This document shows, one piece after another, positions 51,801 through 60,056 of a stretch of DNA of 64,000 nt. Position 1 is the stretch's first letter. The number at the start of each line of letters is the position of its first letter. The translations under genes and the position numbers were made by a program. The stretch covers positions 4,402,001 through 4,466,000 of the forward strand of contig OZ245855.1 of assembly GCA_965229095.1 (NCBI GenBank), read 5' to 3'. This stretch comes from Taibaiella sp965229095. Lineage in GTDB: Bacteria > Bacteroidota > Bacteroidia > Chitinophagales > Chitinophagaceae. The notes under the pieces were generated by a model. The model had not been told where the DNA came from. It saw nothing but the letters and a program-made list of their open reading frames with translations, and ran no database searches.

Positions 51801-52570
51801 TTACCCAGACCGGTGAAGGAGAACAGCAGGCCGAAACAGGCGCCTTCCTTGGAAAAGCCCTGGTGATAGCCCTGATGATGATCTTGCTCATCCTGGTTAT
51901 CCAGTTCAACTCCCTGGGTAAATCGGTGATCATCCTTACCGAGATCATCTTCAGTGTGATCGGTGTATTGCTCGGGTTTGCGCTTACCGGTATGACGGTA
52001 TCCATCGTAATGACCGGTGTGGGTATCCTGGGCCTGGCAGGTATCGTGATCAAGAACGGTATCCTCGTGATCGAGTTTGCCGATGAGCTGAGGGCCAGAG
52101 GTATGAAGACAAGAGAGGCCGTAATCGAGGCCGGTAAAACGAGGATCATCCCGGTTATGCTGACCGCACTGGCTGCGATCCTGGCCCTGATCCCGCTGGC
52201 GGTAGGTTTCAATATCAACTTCGTTACCCTGTTCTCCGAACTGAACCCGCATATCTTCTTCGGTGGCGATAACGTGATGTTCTGGAAGCCATTGTCCTGG
52301 ACCATCATCTTCGGTCTGGCCTTTGCCTTCTTCATGACCCTGATCATGGTGCCGAGCATGTACCTGATCTATGAGCGTTTGAAACGCCCGATGCGCAGGC
52401 ATTTTGGTGGTAAATGGGTTTCCTTCATGGGTATCCCACCATTGATCTTCATCTTTATTTTCATGATGATCTATTCTATGCTCAAACACCGTAAAGATGT
52501 GAGCCGCAGGAGGAAGAAACTGGCCAAACGCGATGATGTCAACGATGCCTTTGTCGGCAGTTGGTTCTAA
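48884..52570 (+). CDS. RND efflux permease with an extended central region
   Basis: 1228 residues, longer than AcrB (~1050). The first half has the RND porter domain and TM segments with the proton-relay pair in FGLGIIVDDAIVVIEN (TM4). After TM6 (about residues 535-600) an insertion (FLIPFIAGVVLLLIGFMVK ... FFLGNLMIFFALLVVLNKYV) adds two membrane segments. The second half repeats the porter and TM pattern (IVIKNGILVIEFADELRARG). The substrate range cannot be read. A strong terminator follows. Confidence 0.93.
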   Translation: MSALENFTGKFKQFKPTSWSIKNKSSIYLLMLIITMMGLFQFMTLPKEQFPDIVIPTIYVQTINVGNSPKDMENLVTQPIEKQIKGITGAKITKTTSTSLQDFSAIMVEFDANVKVDVALQKVKDAVDKAKQDLPTDLTQEPNVQEVSFSDQPIMYVNVSGDYDMVRLKKYADNIQDRLESLSQINRVDIVGAPEREFQINVDNQRMVAAGITFDNIEGAVARENMDITGGLLQVGNMKRTLQLKGQVKTAADLEKVVVRNTKGAAIYLKDIAEIKDTIKEHESFARLDGKNVITLNIIKRSGENLIETSDAVKKAVLEMKTSQFPPDLKVVITGDQSKSTRTSFNDLVNSIVIGFLLVLLILMFFMGITNAFFVALSVPLSMFVAFLFLPAADLIVGAHVTLNFMVLFALLFGLGIIVDDAIVVIENTHRIFTEGKGKINAEKSAMMAAGEVFVPVLAGTLTTLAPFFPLLFWPGIIGKFMVYLPTMLIFTLAASLIVAFIMNPVFAVDFMNHPEEGHKKEPKSAIFRKKAFLIPFIAGVVLLLIGFMVKMTTPPPVHNVFAEGLGEVKESAKHATYFFLGNLMIFFALLVVLNKYVLDGAIHAFQNRVLPWIMGHYESLLRWVLQGWRPVKLLLGAVALFFLSFVIFGALGKSPVFFPNGDPNQIYVYLKLPVGTTVEYTDSVTHTLEAKVNSVLGIDPAKHKTNPMVESVIANVAIGASDPSSGDRSTRPELGRIQVSFVEYEKREGGKTGPYLDKIRQVIKGIPGAELSVDKEQNGPPTDPPVNIEVASEDLDQMIKTAVALKNYLDSIKTPGVEELKMDIDLSNPEISITVDRERALIEGVSSAQIGAQLRTALFGKEVSKVKEGEDEYKIQLRNEVLQRKNLVDLLNMNVTFQDMAAGGAVKSIPISSLVKVDYTSTLGSVKRKNQKRVITLRSNVLTTQGYTATSVNVQLAKEIKNFKGKAEGVTITQTGEGEQQAETGAFLGKALVIALMMILLILVIQFNSLGKSVIILTEIIFSVIGVLLGFALTGMTVSIVMTGVGILGLAGIVIKNGILVIEFADELRARGMKTREAVIEAGKTRIIPVMLTALAAILALIPLAVGFNINFVTLFSELNPHIFFGGDNVMFWKPLSWTIIFGLAFAFFMTLIMVPSMYLIYERLKRPMRRHFGGKWVSFMGIPPLIFIFIFMMIYSMLKHRKDVSRRRKKLAKRDDVNDAFVGSWF

Positions 52571-52584
52571 AAAAATAAGTATGT

Positions 52585-52623
52585 AAAAAGTAAGGGGCAT
52601 CTATAAGATGCCCCTTACTTTTT
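52585..52623 (+). terminator. Terminator after the RND operon
   Basis: A 17-bp stem (AAAAAGTAAGGGGCATC and its complement) with loop TATAA and a T5 end. Confidence 0.92.
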
Positions 52624-52646
52624 ATCGGCATCTCTCCTGTTTTGTT

Positions 52647-52654
52647 TAGCTTTG
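52647..52654 (+). promoter_or_regulatory. -7 element TAGCTTTG
   Basis: Matches TAnnTTTG, about 52 nt before the Lgt-like start. Confidence 0.4.
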
Positions 52655-52705
52655 TAAGGCCGCGTCTGTATAAGGGCGTGCTTATTTACCTAAACGATCA
52701 TCAGC

Positions 52706-53476
52706 TTGCCGCTCCAATTTCCTGTTACATTAACCCTGGGCCAGGCGCCTGTCCTGCTGCATTCGGTTACGGAATACCTGTCGCTTTTTATCGGCTTCCG
52801 CTACTACCTGTATCTGCGAAAAAGGCAAGGCGACGCCATTTCTTCCGGTAACAGGCTGTGGATACTGATAGCGGCCATATTCGGAGCTGTTGCCGGCTCC
52901 CGGTTGTTGGGTGGCCTGGAAGACCCGGTTGCGCTCGCTGCAGCACCCAATAAGCTCCTGTATTTCTATCAGAACAAGACTGTGCTGGGCGGCTTTCTCG
53001 GAGGTCTGTGGTCTGTAGAAGGGGTTAAGTGGCTGCTGGGAGAAAAGCAGCGCAGCGGCGATCTTTTCGTCTATCCCATGATGCTAGGACTGATCGTAGG
53101 CAGGGCCGGCTGTTTCAGCATGGGCGTATATGAAGAAACATACGGACTTCCCACGCGATTGTTTACCGGCCTTGACCTGGGCGATGGTTTGCTGCGGCAT
53201 CCTGTTGCTTTGTACGAAATGGTTTTTCTCCTGCTGCTGTGGGTGGCATTGCGTGGCCTTGAACGCAGATATGTGCTGGTGCCCGGTGCCAGGTTCCAAC
53301 TTTTTATGATTGCCTATCTGCTTTTCCGTTTCCTGCTGGATTTTATTAAGCCGCATTATACCTGGACTATCGGTTTGTCCTCTATACAGGTTGCTGCGTT
53401 GATCGGCTTGGTCTATTATTATAAAAGCTTTATCTTCCCGTTCAGATTCATAGCGGTTCCTGAAGCTGCCTCATAA
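52706..53476 (+). CDS. Lgt-like membrane protein (diacylglyceryl transferase paralog)
   Basis: 256 residues, about seven hydrophobic segments. A TTG at 52706 is the only start between the upstream stop and the first conserved residues. Family features are GRAGCFSMGVYEETYG (GRxxxF block) and RHPVALYEMVFLLL. The HGGL motif of true Lgt is replaced by TVLGGFLGG without the His, and the Asn of GRIxN is Cys. It is therefore probably a paralog with another substrate. The radical SAM gene starts 10 nt later, so they form one unit. Confidence 0.78.
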   Translation: MPLQFPVTLTLGQAPVLLHSVTEYLSLFIGFRYYLYLRKRQGDAISSGNRLWILIAAIFGAVAGSRLLGGLEDPVALAAAPNKLLYFYQNKTVLGGFLGGLWSVEGVKWLLGEKQRSGDLFVYPMMLGLIVGRAGCFSMGVYEETYGLPTRLFTGLDLGDGLLRHPVALYEMVFLLLLWVALRGLERRYVLVPGARFQLFMIAYLLFRFLLDFIKPHYTWTIGLSSIQVAALIGLVYYYKSFIFPFRFIAVPEAAS

Positions 53477-53485
53477 CTGTTTATC

Positions 53486-54889
53486 ATGCCTGTACGACCC
53501 TATACTTACTACGATTTTACCCAAAGTATCTGCAGTACCTGCCTGAGACGGGTAGATGCCAAAATTGTGATTGAAGAAGGGAAAGTATATATGCTCAAGA
53601 CCTGCCGCGAGCATGGTTTTGAAAAAGTGCTCATTGCCACCGATGTGGAATACTACAAGAATATCCGCAACTACAATAAGCCTTCGGAAACCCCATTGCG
53701 ATTCAATACCAATACCACTTACGGTTGTCCCTACGACTGCGGCCTGTGCCAGGACCATGAACAGCATAGCTGTCTTACCCTGGTGGAAATAACCGACCGC
53801 TGCAATCTCACCTGCCCTACCTGTTATGCCATGAGCAGTCCGCATTACGGGCGCCACCGCACGGTGGCAGAGGTGGAAACTATGCTGGATATTATAGTGG
53901 CCAATGAAGGAGAGCCGGATGTGGTGCAGATCAGTGGGGGAGAGCCTACCCTGCATCCCGATTTCTTTGCCATACTGGATATAGCGAAGCGAAAGCCCAT
54001 TAAGCACCTTATGGTAAACACCAACGGGATACGTATTGCGAAAGATAAAGCGTTTGCAAAGAAACTGGCGAGCTATGTTCCCGATTTCGAGATTTACCTG
54101 CAGTTCGATTCTTTTAAGCCGGAAGTATTGGAATCCCTCCGGGGGAAAGACCTGACAGACGTGAGGATGAAAGCGCTCGAGCACCTGAATGAACTGAACC
54201 TCAGCACCACCTTGGTAGTGACCTTGCAGAAAGGATTGAATGACGATGAGATCGGGAAGATCATAGAATTTGCCCTGCAGCAGCCCTGTGTACGGGGCGT
54301 GACTTTTCAGCCGACACAGGTGGCCGGCCGGCTGGAGCATTTTGATCCTGCCACAGACCGGATCACCATGACAGATGTACGCAGCAAAATATTGGAGCAA
54401 ACGGCCATCTTCCAGCCCAACGACCTGCTGCCGGTACCCTGCAATCCCGATGCCCTGGTTATGGGTTATGCGCTGAAGCTGGGGGGCGCTGTGTTCCCGC
54501 TAACCCGCTATATTGATCCGGCCCAATTACTCGACAACAGCCGCAATACAATAGTTTACGAACAGGACGAGGCGCTCAAGGCAAAAATGATCGACATATT
54601 CAGCACCGGCATATCCGTAGACAGGGTAGAGGAGAACATGAAGCAGCTCCTATGCTGCCTCCCGCTGGTAGAGGCGCCGGGACTTACCTACAATAACCTG
54701 TTCCGTATCATCATCATGCGCTTTATTGATGCCTATGATTTCGATGTGCGGGCCATTAAGAAAAGCTGTGTCCACATTGTGCATAAAGACGGCCGCCTGA
54801 TCCCTTTCGAGACCATGAACCTGTTTTACCGCGACGAAAAGGAAAACTACCTGAAGCAACTGCAGGAAGAACGGATGCAGATACGCTGA
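53486..54889 (+). CDS. Radical SAM enzyme, Tes/MJ0619-like (COG1964 type)
   Basis: 467 residues. Three Cys regions are visible: C16xxC19 with C40 and H43 (possible rubredoxin-like site), C81-x3-C85-x2-C88 with C96 (auxiliary cluster), and the radical SAM motif C106-x3-C110-x2-C113 (DRCNLTCPTCYA). The SAM-binding motif is SGGEPTLHPDF. This set matches the layout described for the archaeal tetraether lipid synthase family. It directly follows an Lgt paralog, which fits a lipid substrate. The reaction is not proven. C-terminal residues are highly charged. Confidence 0.8.
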   Translation: MPVRPYTYYDFTQSICSTCLRRVDAKIVIEEGKVYMLKTCREHGFEKVLIATDVEYYKNIRNYNKPSETPLRFNTNTTYGCPYDCGLCQDHEQHSCLTLVEITDRCNLTCPTCYAMSSPHYGRHRTVAEVETMLDIIVANEGEPDVVQISGGEPTLHPDFFAILDIAKRKPIKHLMVNTNGIRIAKDKAFAKKLASYVPDFEIYLQFDSFKPEVLESLRGKDLTDVRMKALEHLNELNLSTTLVVTLQKGLNDDEIGKIIEFALQQPCVRGVTFQPTQVAGRLEHFDPATDRITMTDVRSKILEQTAIFQPNDLLPVPCNPDALVMGYALKLGGAVFPLTRYIDPAQLLDNSRNTIVYEQDEALKAKMIDIFSTGISVDRVEENMKQLLCCLPLVEAPGLTYNNLFRIIIMRFIDAYDFDVRAIKKSCVHIVHKDGRLIPFETMNLFYRDEKENYLKQLQEERMQIR

Positions 54890-54904
54890 TAACGGCACTA
54901 TGAT

Positions 54905-54912
54905 TATTTTTG
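54905..54912 (+). promoter_or_regulatory. -7 element TATTTTTG
   Basis: Matches TAnnTTTG, 25 nt before the ATG at 54938. Confidence 0.5.
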
Positions 54913-54937
54913 TACACACCCTTACAAAACCTGGAAT

Positions 54938-55198
54938 ATGAATAAACCGGCTAAAACAAGTCTCCTGGTGTGCAGTCTTATTTTTGCTATTATAGCCATT
55001 TTGTTCCTGTTGCAAGGTGGCGGCGATGCAGGCGCTTTTATAGGATTAGTGGCGCTCATCTTTTCGGCAATTTATCTTTTTGTCGGTATTATTCTCATCC
55101 TGATACCCGATGCACGCGATGTGGGTAAAGGTATGCTGTTAACCGCTGCTATCCTGCTACTGGTCGGCTTTGCTGTTTGCTCCGTTGCCCTTCAGTGA
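54938..55198 (+). CDS. Small membrane protein, three predicted helices
   Basis: 86 residues with hydrophobic segments at about 9-25, 31-58 and 67-85. Basic N terminus (MNKPAKTS). No family is recognised. It has its own promoter element and follows the radical SAM gene by 48 nt. Confidence 0.65.
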   Translation: MNKPAKTSLLVCSLIFAIIAILFLLQGGGDAGAFIGLVALIFSAIYLFVGIILILIPDARDVGKGMLLTAAILLLVGFAVCSVALQ

Positions 55199-55248
55199 TT
55201 TACTTTGCAACCGTAATCCGTATTCTTCCTGATTAAAACGAATTTTAC

Positions 55249-55464
55249 TTGAATCCCGAAATACTGACTGAGCTGGTTACTTTTAAAATGCCTTTCGGCA
55301 AATACAAAGACATTCTGATCGCCGACCTGCCCGAAAATTACCTCCTCTGGTTTGCCGGCAAAGGATTTCCCAAAGGGAAGCTGGGTATGCTCCTGCAAAC
55401 CATGTATGAAATAAAGCTGAATGGCCTTGAGTACTTGCTGAAGCCCTTAAGGTCATCTAAGTAA
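55249..55464 (+). CDS. DUF3820-family protein
   Basis: 71 residues from the TTG at 55249, the only start after the upstream in-frame stop. Family blocks are TFKMPFGKYKDILIADLPENYLLWF and KGFPKGKLGMLLQTMYEIKLNGLE. The family is linked to a putative quorum-sensing-regulated virulence factor, but the function is unknown. A palindrome follows the gene. Confidence 0.82.
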   Translation: MNPEILTELVTFKMPFGKYKDILIADLPENYLLWFAGKGFPKGKLGMLLQTMYEIKLNGLEYLLKPLRSSK

Positions 55465-55476
55465 TAATATATCATG

Positions 55477-55511
55477 CAGGTTAAAAATAAATTAACTTTA
55501 TTTTTAACCTG
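55477..55511. terminator. A/T-rich 15-bp palindrome
   Basis: CAGGTTAAAAATAAA and TTTATTTTTAACCTG flank TTAAC. It lies 12 nt past the DUF3820 stop. It could work as a terminator on either strand, but it lacks a GC core and a separate T-tract. Confidence 0.55.
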
Positions 55512-55755
55512 TTCTGTTTTTCCCATCCCGTCATTTCACCGCGGTTTTATTTTGGTGGCACATAGCATATTGCACCTGGCTTCTTACCTACCTCCTAACA
55601 AATCAACTCTCTTCAAAAAGCGTTTGATTCCGTACTTTTGCGCACCCATCGAACTTTTTTTAACATAGATTGTCCTATCCTGAATTGTTAATTGTTTATC
55701 TATCAATATTTTGCAGGCTTAGATAGTCGCTGTTTTTCAAAATTATCTTTCCCAT
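55512..55755. other. Gap before the MMPL gene
   Basis: 244 nt. It holds the TACTTTTG element at 55633-55640, so the MMPL leader would be about 109 nt long. No gene or RNA was recognised. Confidence 0.5.
55633..55640 (+). promoter_or_regulatory. -7 element TACTTTTG
   Basis: Matches TAnnTTTG, upstream of the MMPL gene with a long leader. No clear -33 element is visible. Confidence 0.4.
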
Positions 55756-58104
55756 ATGTGGCATCGTATCGCTGATTTTGTACTTCGTTTCAGGATAATC
55801 TTATTAGTTCTTTTGTTTGCCATTACCGGCGTAATGGGCTATTTCGCTTCTAAAGTAGAATTGAGCTACGATTTTACCAGTGCTATTCCTACGGATAATC
55901 CCAAATACCAGGATTACCAGAGATTCAGGGCCATGTTTGGCGAAGATGGCAGTACCATGATGCTGGGCGTGCAGACCCCCGATCTGTTTAAACCGGAAGT
56001 GTTCAAAGATTATGTTGCCTTATCCAATGATATTTCCAAAGTAAGGTCCGTAGAAAAAGAAAAAGTGCTGGGCGTGCCCGTGGCTATTATAGCCGTACAG
56101 GACAGCGTCAAAAAACTGGCCATACAGCGGATATTTCCTGCCGACCTCAGTAATGCCAATATCGACAGCCTGAAAAATGTATTTGAAAGCCTGCCTTTTT
56201 ACAAGGGACTCCTCTATAACGATAAAACGAAAGCCTATGTGATGGCGATCGGCATCGATAAGAAAACGTTGGCTTCCAAAGACCGTACCCGTGTGATCAA
56301 CGAGATCATTGCCCTGGGCGATGCTTTTGGTAAAAAGCACAACCTGGAGGTGCACTATTCCGGCCTGCCGCATATCCGTACCCAAATGGCCAATAAAGTG
56401 CAGCATGAGCTCAGGATATTCCTGATGCTGTCTTTTGCGTTGACAGCAGTGATCCTGCTTATCTTCTTCCGTTCGGTACTGGCGGTGCTTACCTCGATGA
56501 TCGTAGTAGCCATTGGCGTGATCTGGTCCTTCGGTACCCTGGCCTTGCTGGGATACAAGATCACGATCCTTACCGGCGTAATCCCGCCCCTGGTCGTGGT
56601 GATCGGTATCCCCAACTGTGTCTATTTCCTTAATAAATACCATACCGAGTTTGCGGTATTGAACAGCAAGGTGCCTTCCCTGCGCAATATGGTGGGCAAA
56701 ATGGGGATCGTTACCTTATTCACCAATCTGACGGCGGCTATCGGCTTTGGGGTGTTCTTCTTTACCAAGAGCCTTATCCTGAAAGAATTCGGCCTGGTGT
56801 CGGGGATCAATATTCTGGGGCTCTTCTTTATCTCCCTGGTATTTATACCTGCTGTGTATAGCTTCCTGCCGGCGCCGCATACCCGCCATACCAGCTACCT
56901 GGAAAGCAAATGGATGAACAAGCTGCTGGACTCCCTCACCACCCTGGTATTCCACAACCGTAAGACACTTTACCTGGTTACCATCGGTATCTGCGTGGTT
57001 TCGGTTATCGGTATGATGCGCCTGAAGGCCGTAGGGCATATCGTTGACGACCTGCCGCATTCCGATAAGATCTACACCGACCTGAAATTTTTTGAAAAGA
57101 ACTTTAAAGGTGTAATGCCCTTGGAGATCATTGTAGATACCAAAAAGAAATTCGGTGCCCTGGGCTCTTTGGCTACCTGGGAAAAAATGGATTCCCTGAC
57201 CAACCTGCTCGAAAGCCGCCCGGAAATAGGAGGAAGCCTTACCCTGATCAAAGGGATAAAGTTTGCCCGCCAGGGTCTTTTTGGCGGTGGTGCTGAGGAA
57301 TACCGCTTGCCCGACGATATCGAATTCGGTGCGCTGAAACCTTTCCTGGTAAGTACCTTGCGTAAGCGCGATAAAATAAGCCAGAACCCCATGAGCAAAA
57401 TGCTGAACTCCTTCGTGGATACCAATGTACAGAATGTGCGTATTAGTGTCAACATCGCCGATATAGGTTCTGTGGCCATGCCCAAGCTGCTGGATGAGAT
57501 CAGGCCCCAGGCGTTACAGCTTTTCGATACGGCCCATTACAAGCTCACCTTTACCGGTACCAGCATTACCTTCCTGGAAGGCAGCAAGTTTATCATCAAC
57601 AGCCTGCGGGACAGCCTTATCTGGGCCTTTGCCATGATCCTGGTCTGCATGATCGTTCTGTTCCGCAACTGGCGTATCGTACTCATTGCCGTAGTGACCA
57701 ATATCGTACCCTTACTCATCACTGCAGGGGTAATGGGCTGGCTTAATGTACCGCTAAAACCCTCTACGGTACTGGTATTTAGCGTAGCCCTGGGTATTAC
57801 CGTAGATGTAACCATCCGTTTCCTGGTCAATTTCAAGCAGGAGCTGGCCACCCATAACGAAGATATTGAAATGACAGTACGTCGCAGCATCCATGATACG
57901 GGGCTCAGCATCATCTTTACCTCCCTGATCCTGATGGCCGGTTTTGCGGTATTTGCCGTTTCCGAGTTCGACGGTACCAAATCATTAGGCTACCTTACTT
58001 CGCTTACCCTATTCCTGGCCATGATCTTTAACCTTACCTTGCAACCCGCCTTATTGTTGTGGATGGATAAGGCAAAAAAGAAAAAGCAGAATGGCATTTC
58101 CTGA
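55756..58104 (+). CDS. MMPL/RND-superfamily exporter
   Basis: 782 residues, two repeats of one TM, a periplasmic domain, then about five TM segments. The first half has LSYDFTSAIPTDNPKYQDYQRF and VVVIGIPNCVYFLNKYHTEF; the second half has SVALGITVDVTIRFLVNFKQEL. The Asp in the TM4-like helix (VALGITVDVT) is the likely proton-relay position; its counterpart VIGIPNCVYF in the first half lacks it. Family members export lipids or hydrophobic compounds. No partner genes are adjacent. Confidence 0.9.
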   Translation: MWHRIADFVLRFRIILLVLLFAITGVMGYFASKVELSYDFTSAIPTDNPKYQDYQRFRAMFGEDGSTMMLGVQTPDLFKPEVFKDYVALSNDISKVRSVEKEKVLGVPVAIIAVQDSVKKLAIQRIFPADLSNANIDSLKNVFESLPFYKGLLYNDKTKAYVMAIGIDKKTLASKDRTRVINEIIALGDAFGKKHNLEVHYSGLPHIRTQMANKVQHELRIFLMLSFALTAVILLIFFRSVLAVLTSMIVVAIGVIWSFGTLALLGYKITILTGVIPPLVVVIGIPNCVYFLNKYHTEFAVLNSKVPSLRNMVGKMGIVTLFTNLTAAIGFGVFFFTKSLILKEFGLVSGINILGLFFISLVFIPAVYSFLPAPHTRHTSYLESKWMNKLLDSLTTLVFHNRKTLYLVTIGICVVSVIGMMRLKAVGHIVDDLPHSDKIYTDLKFFEKNFKGVMPLEIIVDTKKKFGALGSLATWEKMDSLTNLLESRPEIGGSLTLIKGIKFARQGLFGGGAEEYRLPDDIEFGALKPFLVSTLRKRDKISQNPMSKMLNSFVDTNVQNVRISVNIADIGSVAMPKLLDEIRPQALQLFDTAHYKLTFTGTSITFLEGSKFIINSLRDSLIWAFAMILVCMIVLFRNWRIVLIAVVTNIVPLLITAGVMGWLNVPLKPSTVLVFSVALGITVDVTIRFLVNFKQELATHNEDIEMTVRRSIHDTGLSIIFTSLILMAGFAVFAVSEFDGTKSLGYLTSLTLFLAMIFNLTLQPALLLWMDKAKKKKQNGIS

Positions 58105-58118
58105 TCGGCGTATAGCTG

Positions 58119-58155
58119 AAAAGAAGCCGGAACCAGGGTTCCGGCTTCTTTTTTT
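58119..58155 (+). terminator. Terminator after the MMPL gene
   Basis: A 16-bp stem (AAAAGAAGCCGGAACC) with a 2-nt centre and T7. It ends right before the ATG at 58156, so that ATG cannot be reached from the MMPL transcript. Confidence 0.9.
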
Positions 58156-58254
58156 ATGGGTAGGCAATGGTTCCAGGCAATTTTTTTCTTTGACCAGGCA
58201 ACCACGGCGGTGCCATATCTCGTCTTAACTGTTAATGGCTATTTTAAAAAGGAT

Positions 58255-59898
58255 TTGATCACCGTAAAGAGAAAACCATTGATACGTTGTTCCCGGCATA
58301 TTATTGTATTGCTGTTGTTGTTGCACTTCTTTCCGGCTGCAGCACAGCAGGAAGCAAGGCAATACCTGCGGCAAGGCTGGGCCGAACTGGTAAACGATAA
58401 CGATACGGCGGCTATGCTGACCTTTGCCCGTGCGCTGGAACAGGCCAGGCAGGCGCGGGATACACCGGCCGTAGCCGATGCATTATTATATATGGGTATC
58501 TGCAGCTATGGCTCCAGCTATACCTATGGCATGAAGTATGCCAAAGAGGCTATGGGCGTTTACCGGCAACTGGAAAAAAACCGGCCCGATGTGGCTGCTT
58601 TGGGGCGCAGCCGTTGCCTGCAGCTCATCAGCACCTTGTACAGCCGGCAGGGAAAGTACAAAGAAGCTGCCCTGTTGAGCAGGGAAGCTATGGAAGGCTT
58701 GCCGTCGTTGCAGGATACTACCGGGACACTGGGCCTTATCTACAATAGCCTGGGTACTGCTTTCAGCCATATGGGGCAAAGCGATTCGGCTGCTTATTAC
58801 TATCGTTTATCGCTTGCCGAACACCAGAGGACCTACAATAAGACTTATCTACCCACAGCTTACCTCAAGGCCGGCTACCTGGCCCTGGACAAAGGGCAAC
58901 AGCAGGAGAGCCGGCAGTATTTTGAACGGGCGCTGTCGCTGTCCGACAGTACGGGTAACAGGCAAGCCAGGGTATCTGCTTTACTGGCTATGGCCAAATG
59001 GTACCGGCAGTTGCACAAAAATAGAGTTGTCGCAATGCAATACCTGGAACAAGCCGGAACGATTGCTGCGGGCCTGTCCGATAAAAGCTACGCTATTGCC
59101 GTGCTGCAGGAATATACCAACCTCTATAAAGAAGCGGGCGATTACAGATCGGCCCTGGAACATGAAGAGGAAATGCTGCAATTGAAAAACACCTATTACG
59201 ACCTGGAAAAAGAGCGTATCGTAAAAGGGCTGGAAACAGAATTCCGGCTTTCGGAAAAAGACCGGCAACTGGCCCTGGTACACAAAGAAAAGCAAGTGAT
59301 CCGTTTAAGCAATTACCTGCTATGGGGCGGTATCCTTATCCTGCTGGTAGTATCGTCCACGATAATCCTGTTTCAGCGGCGGATCAATAAAAAGAACCGG
59401 CAGTTGCTGCATGCCCGGGAGCAGGTGCGAAAAGCAGAAGCAGAGCAGCAGGAATGGAAGGAACGGCAATTGAAAAATGACCTGGAACATAAAGAAGCGC
59501 AACTAAGTGCCATGGCCTTACAGATGTACCAGAAAAATGAGCTGATGCGGGAGCTGAAAGAAAAGCTCGAACAGTCGGCGGCAGTGCCCGTGGGTAACGA
59601 AGTGAATAGAATATTGAACCGGGGCCTGAACCAGGACCGGGAGTGGGCCGATTTCGATACCCGCTTCGAAAGCCTCAACCGGAATTTTTATACCAGGCTC
59701 AAACAGCACTTCCCGGGCATCAGTCCCAATGATCTTAAGATATGCGCCCTGATCAAACTCAACCTCTCCATAAAAGAAATGGCCGGCATCCTGAATATTT
59801 CCCCCGATAGCGTAAAAACAGCGCGTTACCGGCTCCGCAAAAAACTGCAACTGAATACGGAAGATAACCTTACCGATTTTATCCTGAACCTGGAATAA
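58255..59898 (+). CDS. TPR membrane regulator with a C-terminal LuxR-like HTH
   Basis: About 547 residues from the TTG at 58255, which precedes a signal-like segment (RCSRHIIVLLLLLHFFPAAAQ). An ATG at 58156 (580 residues) is the alternative. TPR repeats span about 40-320 (e.g. LGLIYNSLGTAFSHMGQSDS), a membrane segment lies near 350 (YLLWGGILILLVVSSTIIL), then a coiled coil (RQLLHAREQVRKAEAEQQEW), and the HTH at the end (LNLSIKEMAGILNISPDSVKTARYRLRKKL). This topology fits Bacteroidota TPR-HTH membrane regulators. The signal is unknown. Confidence 0.85.
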   Translation: MITVKRKPLIRCSRHIIVLLLLLHFFPAAAQQEARQYLRQGWAELVNDNDTAAMLTFARALEQARQARDTPAVADALLYMGICSYGSSYTYGMKYAKEAMGVYRQLEKNRPDVAALGRSRCLQLISTLYSRQGKYKEAALLSREAMEGLPSLQDTTGTLGLIYNSLGTAFSHMGQSDSAAYYYRLSLAEHQRTYNKTYLPTAYLKAGYLALDKGQQQESRQYFERALSLSDSTGNRQARVSALLAMAKWYRQLHKNRVVAMQYLEQAGTIAAGLSDKSYAIAVLQEYTNLYKEAGDYRSALEHEEEMLQLKNTYYDLEKERIVKGLETEFRLSEKDRQLALVHKEKQVIRLSNYLLWGGILILLVVSSTIILFQRRINKKNRQLLHAREQVRKAEAEQQEWKERQLKNDLEHKEAQLSAMALQMYQKNELMRELKEKLEQSAAVPVGNEVNRILNRGLNQDREWADFDTRFESLNRNFYTRLKQHFPGISPNDLKICALIKLNLSIKEMAGILNISPDSVKTARYRLRKKLQLNTEDNLTDFILNLE

Positions 59899-59964
59899 AG
59901 GGGCATGTTTACCTCTTATCTGCTGGTTATTAACGCCTTGTCTACCTGATGTCTACCCCTTAAA

Positions 59965-59997
59965 TTTGACAATAAGTACCGGATGGGACTATTTTTG
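59965..59997 (+). promoter_or_regulatory. Promoter of the type IX cargo gene
   Basis: TTTG (59965-59968), 21-nt spacer, TATTTTTG (59990-59997). Predicted start near 60004, leader about 53 nt. Confidence 0.6.
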
Positions 59998-60056
59998 TAC
60001 TCCTGCAGGATGGTTGGCAAGACCCCTGTTATCTGTATGAATTAAAATTTCCTATC

